From assembly GCA_015490195.1 (NCBI GenBank), contig WFYG01000018.1, positions 1-64,000 of the forward strand: a stretch of DNA of 64,000 nt, read 5' to 3'. Below are positions 23,596-32,114 of this stretch, in pieces. Every line of letters begins with the position of its first letter. Position 1 is the stretch's first letter. Origin of the DNA: Thermovibrio sp. Lineage in GTDB: Bacteria > Aquificota > Aquificia > Desulfurobacteriales > Desulfurobacteriaceae. A program made the translations under genes and the position numbers. Under the pieces are notes generated by a model, which was not told the DNA's origin, ran no database searches, and saw only the letters and a list, made by a program, of their open reading frames with translations.

Positions 23596-24529
23596 ACCTG
23601 AAGACTTCTACACAATTGTAGGCCATCACGAGGAGAATCTGAGGAAGCTTGCCCAGATACTTGGGGTGAAAATGGGCTCCCGGGGAAACGAGATAATGAT
23701 AAACGGGAGCTCCGAAAATGAGGAAAAGGCAAGGAAGTTCCTCAAAGACCTTGAAGAACTTGTAAAGTCGGGACACAAACTGACAAAGTCTGACGTTGAT
23801 ATGTACCTGACCCAGCTATCGGCCAGAAAAGAGTCAAAGGTAAAGGAGTCTACAGGAGACGTAATAGTTACAACTTACAGAGGGAAAAAGATAGTTGCCA
23901 AAACGCCAACTCAGAGAAGATACCACGAGGCCATAAAGAAAAACGACATAGTCTTTGGAGTAGGACCTGCAGGAACTGGAAAGACCTACCTTGCAGTAGC
24001 AGCGGCGGTCTCCTACTTCCGTAAAGGACTGGTCAACAGGATAATCCTCACAAGGCCTGCAGTTGAAGCAGGAGAGAAGCTGGGATTCCTTCCGGGAACC
24101 CTTCAGGAGAAGATTGACCCCTATCTTAAACCCCTGTACGACGCCCTTTTTGAGATGATAGAGCCCGAAAAGGTCAACTCCTACCTGGAGAGAAACATCT
24201 TTGAGATTGCACCCCTTGCCTATATGAGGGGGAGAACACTGAATGACGCCTTCATAATACTTGACGAGGCTCAGAACACAACGAGAGAACAGATGAAGAT
24301 GTTCCTTACAAGGCTCGGCTTTGGCTCAAAGGTCGTCATAACGGGAGATGTAACGCAGATTGACCTCCCCTCAAGTAAAGTTTCAGGACTTGTAGAGGCT
24401 ACGAAAATACTCAGAGGCATAGAGGGAATTGAGATAGTAGAATTCTCCAGGGAAGACGTTGTAAGACACAGACTTGTTCAGGAGATAATAAAAGCCTATG
24501 AAGAGTATGAAGGAACGAAAGAGAGCTAA
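23570..24529 (+). CDS. phoH: PhoH-like ATPase
   Basis: A 319-residue cytoplasmic ATPase of the PhoH/YbeZ family, thought to act in RNA metabolism, often together with YbeY. A KH-like N-terminal part is followed by TPTQRRYHEAI, Walker A GVGPAGTGKTYLAV (about residues 127-140), the RPAVEAGEKLGFLPG block and Walker B FIILDEAQNTTREQM. The TTG start at 23570 has GGAGG five bases upstream and lies inside the channel gene. It overlaps pgpH by 32 bases. The phoH-pgpH order is conserved in many bacteria, usually followed by ybeY, which is missing here. Confidence 0.93.
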   Translation: MIKVILELEPEDFYTIVGHHEENLRKLAQILGVKMGSRGNEIMINGSSENEEKARKFLKDLEELVKSGHKLTKSDVDMYLTQLSARKESKVKESTGDVIVTTYRGKKIVAKTPTQRRYHEAIKKNDIVFGVGPAGTGKTYLAVAAAVSYFRKGLVNRIILTRPAVEAGEKLGFLPGTLQEKIDPYLKPLYDALFEMIEPEKVNSYLERNIFEIAPLAYMRGRTLNDAFIILDEAQNTTREQMKMFLTRLGFGSKVVITGDVTQIDLPSSKVSGLVEATKILRGIEGIEIVEFSREDVVRHRLVQEIIKAYEEYEGTKES

Positions 24530-26558
24530 TCTGATAATCTACTCTCTCATCCTCGTTGTCGGAGTAGTTGCCACACTTCTTCTCCTTCCGATAAATCTTA
24601 TTAACGTTCCCCTTCTAAAACCGGGTCAGGTAAGCCCGGTTGACGTTAGATCGCCGGTTTCAATTACCGTTGTTAACAGAGAAAAAACCAAAGAGCTAAA
24701 GAGAGAAGCCAGAAAGAAGGTTTTACCCATATACAGAAGGGAAGAAAAGGCTGAAGAGGAGGCCTTAAGGGATCTCCAGAAACAGAACTACCTCTCAGAG
24801 AGGGAAAAGAGTCTGATGGAGGGGCTCCTCAAATCCTACTACAGCCGGGGAATTCTGTCGGAAGTTCCCAGAGACTACACAGAGATAGAAGTGGTCTCTC
24901 GGGAAGGGAAAAGAGTTTACCCTGTAAAGGAGTTCTTCACAGAAAAAGAGGTAAAGGAACAGTTAAGGAAAGACCTTGAGAAACTCTTGGGAAACAGAGA
25001 GAAGGCCGAGAAACTCTACCAGAACCTTAAGGTTAAACCCAACCTCATTTTTGAGAAGAAGAGAACGGAGGAACTCTGGAAGAGGGCAGAGTCTAAGGTA
25101 AAACCTGTCTACATAACCCTCAAGAAGGGAGAGCTCGTAGTAAAGAAAGGCGAGAAAGTCTCTCCCGAAGCTGCAGAGAAGCTGAGAGCTCTAAGGGAGA
25201 GGTATTACAGAGGGAAAGGTCTAAACAAGTACCTCTCCCTCTTCCTCCTTTCTGTAGCTCTCTACTTCTCTGTCGTAAGGCTTTACAGAATTCTCAGCCC
25301 GTCAGCCTACGACCTGAAAAATATCCTCTTCTCCTTCAGCGTAATAACTTTAGATATCTTTCTTATAAAACTCTCAACCTTCCTGGCAAAGATAACGGTA
25401 GAAACGTTGAACCTGCCAGTTGAGGAGAATCTCATCTACGTTCCCGTGGTTACCTCTGTAATCTTTGCGTCTATGTTTATAAACAAAAAGGTCGCCTTCA
25501 TCCACATCGTTCCCGTTGCACTCCTTTCAGGTTTTAACCTCTCTAAGCCGGAGTTCCTGATAATCCCAACAACAATAGGTGCAATCTTCTCAGCCTTTGA
25601 CTCAAGAAAACTAAAAAGTAGAGAGGTTATCTACAGAAGTGCCTTCAGGGGAGCTCTCCTCACGGCAGCTTCACAAGTTGTTCTCCTCCTCTACTACTAC
25701 GGCTTCAAGTTCAACACTCTCTTCTGGTTAGAACCTATGCTGACCTTAGCAGGTGGAGTGATAACGGCCGTTGCGGTTAACGGCTTAAGCCCCATAATAA
25801 CCAGCGTGTTTAACTTCACAACAGACATTGTCTACATGGAACTGATAAACCTGAACCACCCCCTCCTCAGGAAACTTGTCCTTAAAGCTCCTGGAACCTA
25901 CAGCCACTCAGTTATGGTGGCAACGCTGGCCGAGGCCGCAGCTGAAGCGATAGGAGCAAACGCTCTACTTGCCAAGGCGGGAGGACTTTTCCACGACATA
26001 GGGAAGCTAAAAAACCCTCAAGCGTTTATAGAGAACCAGGTTAACGGCGTAAACATCCACGACAAACTACCTCCGGAAAAAAGTGCAGCAATATTGAGAT
26101 CCCACGTTGAGTACGGAGAGGAACTTGGCAGGAAGTACAAACTTCCCCAAAAAGTGATAGACATAATAAAACAGCACCACGGAACGAAGCTGATGAAGTA
26201 CTTCTACCACAAGGCAAAGGAGCTCTACGGAGATAAGGTTGACGAGAAGACCTATAGGTACCCGGGGCCCAAACCTCAGTTTAAAGAGTCTGGCCTTGTT
26301 ATGCTTGCAGATACGGTAGAGGCAGCAACAAGGTCTATGAAAGACAAGCAGTTTGACCTTGATTCGTTCATCCACAAGCTTATATGGGAAACAGTTGAGG
26401 AGGGACAGTTAAACCAGAGCGGACTATCTTTGAAGGATATAGAAACCGTTGAGAAGGTGTTTAAGAAGGTTCTCTCAGGTATATACCACAACAGAATAGA
26501 GTATCCCGATGATAAAAACGGTAAGGGGAGTGATAAAGGGGCTGGGGTACGCCGTTGA
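24498..26558 (+). CDS. pgpH: PgpH-type 7TM-HD phosphodiesterase (cyclic di-AMP hydrolase family)
   Basis: A 686-residue membrane protein. An N-terminal helix (about residues 10-32) is followed by an extracytoplasmic domain of about 220 residues, a group of about seven helices (residues 245-450) and a cytoplasmic HD domain with HSVMVATLAEAAAEAIGA, the metal-binding HDIGKLKNP and HVEYGEELG, and HHGT. Members in Firmicutes hydrolyse c-di-AMP to pApA; no c-di-AMP cyclase is seen in this window, so the substrate is by family only. Two in-frame ATGs (24498 and 24507) both lie inside phoH; neither is clearly better. It overlaps dgkA by 50 bases. Confidence 0.9.
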   Translation: MKSMKERKRANLIIYSLILVVGVVATLLLLPINLINVPLLKPGQVSPVDVRSPVSITVVNREKTKELKREARKKVLPIYRREEKAEEEALRDLQKQNYLSEREKSLMEGLLKSYYSRGILSEVPRDYTEIEVVSREGKRVYPVKEFFTEKEVKEQLRKDLEKLLGNREKAEKLYQNLKVKPNLIFEKKRTEELWKRAESKVKPVYITLKKGELVVKKGEKVSPEAAEKLRALRERYYRGKGLNKYLSLFLLSVALYFSVVRLYRILSPSAYDLKNILFSFSVITLDIFLIKLSTFLAKITVETLNLPVEENLIYVPVVTSVIFASMFINKKVAFIHIVPVALLSGFNLSKPEFLIIPTTIGAIFSAFDSRKLKSREVIYRSAFRGALLTAASQVVLLLYYYGFKFNTLFWLEPMLTLAGGVITAVAVNGLSPIITSVFNFTTDIVYMELINLNHPLLRKLVLKAPGTYSHSVMVATLAEAAAEAIGANALLAKAGGLFHDIGKLKNPQAFIENQVNGVNIHDKLPPEKSAAILRSHVEYGEELGRKYKLPQKVIDIIKQHHGTKLMKYFYHKAKELYGDKVDEKTYRYPGPKPQFKESGLVMLADTVEAATRSMKDKQFDLDSFIHKLIWETVEEGQLNQSGLSLKDIETVEKVFKKVLSGIYHNRIEYPDDKNGKGSDKGAGVRR

Positions 26559-26874
26559 TGGTTACATCGGCGCCTTCAGAGAAGACAGACACTTCAGGAT
26601 AAACCTATCCCTCAGCCTCACGGGAACGTTCCTCTCACTAATTTTCCTTGACGGCTGTACAAGGATGGTTCTGGCACTTGCCAACTGGCTGGTTCTGGCT
26701 TTTGAGTTAGTGAATACGGCAGTTGAGAGGGCTGTAGATACCGCAACAACGGAAAGATTGCCTACGGCGAAGCTTTCAAAAGATGCAGCAGCCGCAGCCG
26801 TTTTAACGGTTGGTCTGTTTGCACTTATCTGTGACCTTCTCATACTCTTACCGGCTGTTTTGAGGAGGTTGTAA
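26509..26874 (+). CDS. dgkA: Diacylglycerol/undecaprenol kinase
   Basis: A 121-residue membrane enzyme with three helices that phosphorylates diacylglycerol or undecaprenol. Motifs: the amphipathic GYAVDGYIGAFREDRHFRIN start, the catalytic ELVNTAVERAVDTAT (residues 65-79) and KDAAAAAVLTVG. The ATG at 26509 gives the usual family N-terminus but overlaps pgpH by 50 bases; GTG 26530 would be a shorter alternative. It overlaps the DUF2905 gene by one base (TAATG). Confidence 0.9.
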   Translation: MIKTVRGVIKGLGYAVDGYIGAFREDRHFRINLSLSLTGTFLSLIFLDGCTRMVLALANWLVLAFELVNTAVERAVDTATTERLPTAKLSKDAAAAAVLTVGLFALICDLLILLPAVLRRL

Positions 26875-27113
26875 TGCTGGACGAAGTAGGAAAAATACTC
26901 ATTTACTTCGGACTAATCCTCATAGTTTTTGGAGTTTTACTGATACTCTTCTCAAAGGCGGGGAGCTCCCTTCCCATAGGAAGACTACCCGGAGACATCT
27001 ACATTAAGAGAGACAATTTCGTCTTCTACTTTCCCTTAGGAACGAGCATACTCATAAGCCTCATTCTCACGGGGCTCTCATTTCTGATAATGCTGCTTAT
27101 GAGAAAACAATGA
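26874..27113 (+). CDS. DUF2905 family small membrane protein
   Basis: A 79-residue protein with two transmembrane helices (about residues 6-26 and 54-75) joined by a loop with the conserved GRLPGDIYIKRDNFVFYFPL string that defines DUF2905. Its function is unknown. It begins in a TAATG overlap with dgkA and its last 4 bases overlap the next gene (ATGA), so it is translated within the same unit. Confidence 0.88.
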   Translation: MLDEVGKILIYFGLILIVFGVLLILFSKAGSSLPIGRLPGDIYIKRDNFVFYFPLGTSILISLILTGLSFLIMLLMRKQ

Positions 27114-28318
27114 GAAAACAGACAGCCGCACTCCTCTTAACCTTTTTAGTCCCTACTTCCGTTCAATCTGCTGAGCTCCCTGTTTTAGAAGTAAAAGTTG
27201 AAGGACTCAGGTGGACGAAGAAAAGCTTTGTTCTGAGGGAGCTCCTTTTAAAGCCGGGAGAGCCCTTTTCCAAAAAGAAGCTGAAAGAGTCGGTGAGAAA
27301 CCTATTAAACACTCACCTCTTCTACAGAATTAAACCTCTGGTTATAAGGAAAAAGAACGGTGTTATCGTCGTCCTGAAGGTAAAGGAGAAGTTCCCCATC
27401 GTTCCCCTACCAAAGTTCAGGTTTAAAACAGACGGCAGCTACAGAGCAGGAATGGAGGTAAGGGACTACAACCTGTTTGGAATGGGACACAAACTCTACC
27501 TGGGTTACGTAAAGTGGTTTAGAACAGACAACGAGAGTTTCAGCTACTACGTCTACTGGAACCTGTACAGGATTATAAAGGAGAGGTTTAACCTGTACGG
27601 AGGAGCAACTTACAGTTCTGACAGGGAAGACTATATAGTAAACTCGGAGAAGAAAGGTGAATACAGAGTAAAGAAGAGAGAGTTTTTACTGGGAACCCTT
27701 GTTTTCTTAGACAGAAGAAAAGTCAACCAGATTGCCTTTGGTTTGAGGCCTGTCTTCACAAACTACAGCTCTATCCTGGGTGACAAAAAGATATACTACG
27801 GAGAAATCTCCTACACCAGAAACCTCTCAACAGACATGGTCTATTACCAAGTAGGGAGCCAGTTTAACATCACGGCCTCCTACTCCCTTCCCAGAGTTTC
27901 GGATCTCACAACAGGAGAAGTTACAGCCTTGTACTCAAACTCCGTAAAGTACGGAAAGTACGAAACAAGAATCTACACTGGAGGATTTGGAACAAAGATC
28001 GGCTACTCCGGAGGAGGGTATCAACTGCAGGCACCTATTCCAGGGTATACAACAGAAATAACAACCGGGAAACGCTACCTGTTTGGAAGCTTCAGCGTAA
28101 GAAGGCCTATCGTTGACAGGTCTATCTACCTAAAACCGACCCTTATAGCAGGAGACGCCTTCAGGTGGATGCCTGATGACCTTCTGGTATCTGCAGGAGT
28201 TGAACTAATTGCCTTCTGGGCAAAGCTGGCTGATGGTATGATAAGGTTTAAACTCTTCAGAGGTCTGGGAAGAGAAGGAGAAACAGAAACCTCATTCAGA
28301 TTAACCTTCAGGTGGTAG
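27110..28318 (+). CDS. Outer-membrane protein with one POTRA domain and a barrel (short Omp85-like)
   Basis: A 402-residue secreted protein. After a signal peptide (cleaved near VQSA) comes a single POTRA-like domain, about residues 25-98 (LEVKVEGLRWTKKSFVLREL, LNTHLFYRIKPLVIRKKN, VVLKVKEK), and then an all-beta region of about 300 residues rich in Y, G and charged turns, ending in an outer-membrane C-terminus with a final tryptophan (FRLTFRW). This is the layout of small surface-antigen Omp85 relatives, but I see no clear VRGF motif. Function is not known. It is separate from the multi-POTRA protein at 14033-16600. It overlaps the gene before it by 4 bases and ends 2 bases before the nitrilase gene. 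Confidence 0.72.
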   Translation: MRKQTAALLLTFLVPTSVQSAELPVLEVKVEGLRWTKKSFVLRELLLKPGEPFSKKKLKESVRNLLNTHLFYRIKPLVIRKKNGVIVVLKVKEKFPIVPLPKFRFKTDGSYRAGMEVRDYNLFGMGHKLYLGYVKWFRTDNESFSYYVYWNLYRIIKERFNLYGGATYSSDREDYIVNSEKKGEYRVKKREFLLGTLVFLDRRKVNQIAFGLRPVFTNYSSILGDKKIYYGEISYTRNLSTDMVYYQVGSQFNITASYSLPRVSDLTTGEVTALYSNSVKYGKYETRIYTGGFGTKIGYSGGGYQLQAPIPGYTTEITTGKRYLFGSFSVRRPIVDRSIYLKPTLIAGDAFRWMPDDLLVSAGVELIAFWAKLADGMIRFKLFRGLGREGETETSFRLTFRW

Positions 28319-28320
28319 AG

Positions 28321-29160
28321 ATGAAAGTAGCCGTAGCTCAGTTCAGGTCAAAACTTGGGGACTTTGAAGCAAACCTTGAGAAAACATTGGACTTCTGCCG
28401 TAGGGCGAGAGAGGAAGGAGCAGTTCTCTGCATCTTCCCGGAGCTCAACCTGACAGGATACAACGTGTGGGACATCACCTTTGAGGTGGCAGTTCCACTT
28501 GACAGCCCAAAACTCTCACCGCTCCTTGAGATTAGTAGAGAGATTGACCTTACAGTTGGTCTGATTGAGGAGAGCCCCGAACATGTTTTCTACAACAGTG
28601 CCCTCTATATAAGTAGCGGGAAGATAAAACACGTTCACAGGAAGGTTTACCTGCCAACTTACGGAATGTTTGACGAGGGAAGGTTCTTTGGAGCAGGAAG
28701 GAGAGTAAAGGCCTTTAACTCCGTACTTGGAAAAAGCTCCATTCTCATCTGTGAAGATCTCTGGCACATGTCAACGGTTTACCTCTCCTTCATACAGGGA
28801 ACCGGCTACATCTTCGCCCTATCGGCAAGCCCGGGAAGGGGATACAGAGAAGAGGGGATGTTCGGAAACGCAGAGGTCTGGATGAACATGGGGGAGTTCT
28901 ACTCAAGAATGACAGGAAGTTACTTTATCTATGCAAATAGGGTTGGGTGTGAAGATGGCTTTGTCTTTTCAGGTAAATCCTTTGTAGCAAACCCGTACGG
29001 CGAGATAATAGCTGAGGCGTCGCCGTTTGAAGAGGAAATTTTGACTGTAGAGTTAAACGAGGAACTAATAAGATCTGCAAGGGCAAACCTGCCCCTCCTA
29101 AGGGACGAAAAGCCAGAGATAACACTTCAAAACCTCAGGAGAGTGTTAGATGAGGAGTAA
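28321..29160 (+). CDS. Nitrilase-superfamily amidase, probable glutaminase partner of NadE
   Basis: A 279-residue carbon-nitrogen hydrolase. The Glu-Lys-Cys triad is visible: FPELNLTGY, HRKVYLPTYGMFDEGRFF and LICEDLWH. CEDLW and LPTYGMFDE are typical of the glutaminase domain of glutamine-dependent NAD synthetases. I take ATG 28321, spaced 6 bases from AGGTGG, rather than the GTG at 28312, which overlaps the preceding gene. It overlaps nadE by 11 bases, and nadE here lacks its own amidase domain, so the two probably act together to supply ammonia from glutamine for NAD synthesis. This is an inference from context. Confidence 0.85.
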   Translation: MKVAVAQFRSKLGDFEANLEKTLDFCRRAREEGAVLCIFPELNLTGYNVWDITFEVAVPLDSPKLSPLLEISREIDLTVGLIEESPEHVFYNSALYISSGKIKHVHRKVYLPTYGMFDEGRFFGAGRRVKAFNSVLGKSSILICEDLWHMSTVYLSFIQGTGYIFALSASPGRGYREEGMFGNAEVWMNMGEFYSRMTGSYFIYANRVGCEDGFVFSGKSFVANPYGEIIAEASPFEEEILTVELNEELIRSARANLPLLRDEKPEITLQNLRRVLDEE

Positions 29161-29989
29161 GATTGAGAAGGAGCTCCACATAAAAGATAGAACCTTTATA
29201 GAGAAAGTCCTGACCTACTTCATAAGGGAAGAGGTTACAAAAGCCGGTTTTCAAAAAGTTGTGGTCGGAATCTCAGGAGGCGTTGACTCTGCCCTTACAG
29301 CATTCCTTGCCGTAAAAGCCCTTGGAAAGGAAAACGTTATTGGACTATCAATGCCCTACAGAACGTCATCAAGGAGCTCCATAGAGGACGCAAGGCTCGT
29401 TGCAGAGGTACTGGAGATAGAGTTCCACGAAATAGAAATAACTCCACAGATAGACGCCTACTTCCGCCTCTTCCCCGACGCCGACAACGTAAGGCGGGGC
29501 AACAAAATGGCAAGGGAGAGGATGAGCATACTCTACGACTTCGCTCACTGGAAGAGAGCTCTCGTAATAGGAACCAGCAACAAGAGTGAACTACTGATAG
29601 GTTACTCAACCCGATGGGGAGACAGCGCCCACGACATTAACCCCATAGGAGACCTCTACAAAACCCAGGTCTGGGAAATGGCAGAGTTCGTAGGAGTTCC
29701 GGAAAGGATAGTAAAGAAAAAACCCTCTGCAGACCTCTGGCCCGGCCAGACAGACGAAGGTGAAATAGGGCTCTCCTACAAAATGCTAGACCAGATACTG
29801 CTAGGTTACGTTGACCTTCGCCTGAGGAGAGAGGAACTAGTAGAGATAGGGTTTGATCCAAAAGTGGTTGACAGAGTCCTTACTATGGTCAGGAACTCTC
29901 AGTACAAGAGAAAACTTCCGATTATTTGTAAAATAGCGCAGCGCACAGTTGATAAAGACTTCCTCTACTTGAGAGACTGGGGGCTGTAG
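29150..29989 (+). CDS. nadE: NAD synthetase (synthetase domain only)
   Basis: NadE adenylates nicotinate adenine dinucleotide and amidates it to NAD. The 279-residue protein has the PP-loop VVGISGGVDSALTAF near residues 37-51, and the downstream blocks LIGYSTRWGDSAHDINPIGD, KKPSADLWPGQTDEGEIG and YKRKLP. It is of the short, ammonia-dependent type with no amidase domain. The preceding overlapping gene encodes a nitrilase-type amidase. The stop is followed at once by the tldD start. Confidence 0.95.
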   Translation: MRSKIEKELHIKDRTFIEKVLTYFIREEVTKAGFQKVVVGISGGVDSALTAFLAVKALGKENVIGLSMPYRTSSRSSIEDARLVAEVLEIEFHEIEITPQIDAYFRLFPDADNVRRGNKMARERMSILYDFAHWKRALVIGTSNKSELLIGYSTRWGDSAHDINPIGDLYKTQVWEMAEFVGVPERIVKKKPSADLWPGQTDEGEIGLSYKMLDQILLGYVDLRLRREELVEIGFDPKVVDRVLTMVRNSQYKRKLPIICKIAQRTVDKDFLYLRDWGL

Positions 29990-31378
29990 ATGGTTTACGA
30001 CTTCAAAGAGCTGGGAATCTTCGGAGCAAAAGAGCTAAGAAAGAGAGGGGCCGACTTTGGAGACCTGTTCTTTGAAAGAAGAATCACGTTCAGCGGAAAG
30101 TGTGAGGAGAACAGGATAGAGAACCTCAGCTACGGAATAGAGGTAGGAGTCGGAATCCGATTTGTAAAAAACTTCAAAACCTTTTACGGCTTCACAAACA
30201 AGCTTACAGAAGCCTCAATAAGAGAGGTAATTGAAAAAATCAGCGCGGCAGCTCAGAAAGAGTACGAAGTAACTCTTGACTTTACACAGAAGGAACCAAG
30301 GTATGGGGAAATCGTTGAAGGGCTTGAGCTGGGCGTTCCGGTTGAGAAGAAAGTAGAGCTTTTAAAGAGGGCAAACGAGAAGGCCAGGAGTTACGGAGAC
30401 AGAGTAAAACAGGTAACCGTAGTACTGAGGGATCAGCTACAGGAAGTCTGCATAGTAAACACCGATGGGAAAATAGTTGAAGATGTCAGGCCCAGAGTTG
30501 TCTTCTACACGCTGGTTGTCGCCTCCGACGGTGTAGAACTCCAGACGGGGTACGAACCTGTAGGGCATTTAGGAGACTACTCTCTCTTTAAGAAAGTAAC
30601 GCCCGAAGAAATAGCCTCAAAAGCTGCCGAAAGAGCACTAAAAATGTTAAAAGCAAAACCCGCCCCTGCCGGAACGTTTACAGTGATAATAAGCTCAGAA
30701 GCCGGCGGAACAATGATACACGAGGCTGTCGGACACGGCCTTGAAGCAGACCTTGCAAACCAGGGGCTCTCTGTCTATTCTGGGAAACTCGGTGAAAAGG
30801 TGGCGTCGGAGCTCGTCACGGTGGTTGACGACGGCTTCATGAAGGAGAAGTACGGGAGCTCCGGCTACGACGATGAGGGAACCCCTACCGGAAAGAACGT
30901 CCTCATTGAAAACGGCATCCTCAAAGGCTACATGTACGACCTTTTAGAAGCTATGAAGAGCGGAAAGGGAGTGCCCACCGGAAACGGAAGAAGACAGTCC
31001 TACAAACACGTTCCAATACCGAGAATGACAAACACCTACATCGCTCCCGGAGAAACAGACCCCAAAGAGATAATAGCCGATACGAAAGAGGGAATTTTAG
31101 TAGCAAAGATGGGAGGCGGCCAGGTCAACACTGTCAATGGAGACTTCATATTTGAAGTATCGGAAGGTTACTTGATAGAGAACGGAGAGGTAACCGAGCC
31201 CATAAGGGGAGTTTCACTGATAGGGAACGGCCCCAGAGTTCTACAGGAGATAGACGCCGTCGGTAACGACCTCGGATTCTCAATAGGAACGTGCGGAAAA
31301 GACGGACAGGGAGTCCCCGTCTCAGACGGCCTCCCAACTATAAGAATTCCCAAAATTACAGTAGGGGGAACTAGGTGA
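29990..31378 (+). CDS. tldD: TldD metalloprotease subunit
   Basis: A 462-residue metalloprotease that pairs with TldE (gene at 11425-12753). The zinc site HEAVGHGLEAD (HExxxH with downstream Glu) lies near residues 244-254. Other family landmarks are GSSGYDDEGTP, GNGRRQSYKH and the C-terminal MGGGQVNTVNGDFIFEVSEGYLI. The active heterodimer degrades flexible peptides through a narrow channel. It starts right after nadE and overlaps the amidotransferase gene by 4 bases (GTGA). Confidence 0.94.
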   Translation: MVYDFKELGIFGAKELRKRGADFGDLFFERRITFSGKCEENRIENLSYGIEVGVGIRFVKNFKTFYGFTNKLTEASIREVIEKISAAAQKEYEVTLDFTQKEPRYGEIVEGLELGVPVEKKVELLKRANEKARSYGDRVKQVTVVLRDQLQEVCIVNTDGKIVEDVRPRVVFYTLVVASDGVELQTGYEPVGHLGDYSLFKKVTPEEIASKAAERALKMLKAKPAPAGTFTVIISSEAGGTMIHEAVGHGLEADLANQGLSVYSGKLGEKVASELVTVVDDGFMKEKYGSSGYDDEGTPTGKNVLIENGILKGYMYDLLEAMKSGKGVPTGNGRRQSYKHVPIPRMTNTYIAPGETDPKEIIADTKEGILVAKMGGGQVNTVNGDFIFEVSEGYLIENGEVTEPIRGVSLIGNGPRVLQEIDAVGNDLGFSIGTCGKDGQGVPVSDGLPTIRIPKITVGGTR

Positions 31379-32046
31379 AGCTTGTAGCCTTAAAAAACGT
31401 TGAGATAGAAGATCTGGGAACGTTCAGAGAGGCCTTTGAAAGAAGAGGAGTCAGAGTAGAAGAGCTGAATGCTTACGAGGGGGAGCTCCCCGAGTCAGAC
31501 AAGTTTGACATACTGGTTCTTCTCGGCGGCCCTATGGGAGTTTACGAAGAAGAAAAGTACCCCTTCCTGAAGGAAGAAAAAGAGCTCATAAGGAGAGCTC
31601 TCTCTGAAGACAAAAAAATACTCGGAATATGTTTAGGAGCACAGCTAATAGCCGACGCATTGGGAGGCAAAGTTCACCAGGGAGAATGGGGGAAAGAAAT
31701 AGGCTGGAAACCCATCTACCCCCAGGACCACCTTGAAATACTCTACAGAGATGAAATAACGGTCTTTCACTGGCACGGAGATACCTTTGAACTGCCCCAG
31801 GGAGCTGTAAGGATGGCCTCATCTGCAATGTACAAAAACCAGGCCTTCAGAGTAGGAAACAGAGCCGTAGGCCTCCAGTTCCACCTTGAAGTTGAACCGG
31901 AAGGTATAGAGAGGTGGATTGAAGCCTACAGAGAAGAAATCAGCACAGAAGGAATAACTCCTGAAAAGATAAGAGCAAAGCCAGAGAAATGGAGGAAACT
32001 TAAGCTCTACGGCGACGTCTTCGTTGAGTACTTCCTGAAACTATAA
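31375..32046 (+). CDS. Class I glutamine amidotransferase domain protein
   Basis: A 223-residue stand-alone GATase1 domain. The nucleophile cysteine is in GICLGAQLIADALGG (about residue 84), the histidine and glutamate in VGLQFHLEVEPEG. The LLGGPMGVYEEEKYPFL block is typical of the GMP-synthase-like group whose acceptor enzyme is unknown. The start is GTG at 31375, in a GTGA overlap with tldD. It is the last gene before a promoter at 32055-32082. Its physiological acceptor cannot be told from this region. Confidence 0.85.
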   Translation: MKLVALKNVEIEDLGTFREAFERRGVRVEELNAYEGELPESDKFDILVLLGGPMGVYEEEKYPFLKEEKELIRRALSEDKKILGICLGAQLIADALGGKVHQGEWGKEIGWKPIYPQDHLEILYRDEITVFHWHGDTFELPQGAVRMASSAMYKNQAFRVGNRAVGLQFHLEVEPEGIERWIEAYREEISTEGITPEKIRAKPEKWRKLKLYGDVFVEYFLKL

Positions 32047-32054
32047 TCTTCTGG

Positions 32055-32082
32055 TTGACATCATAATAAATTCTAATAAGAT
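32055..32082 (+). promoter_or_regulatory. Sigma-70 type promoter for the RND efflux genes
   Basis: TTGACA at 32055-32060 and TAAGAT at 32077-32082 are 16 bases apart in an AT-rich gap. The start codon of the adaptor gene follows 32 bases later. The match is good at -35 and fair at -10. Confidence 0.5.
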
Positions 32083-32114
32083 AATCAAAGCTAAACTCTG
32101 GAGAGAGGTTGACT

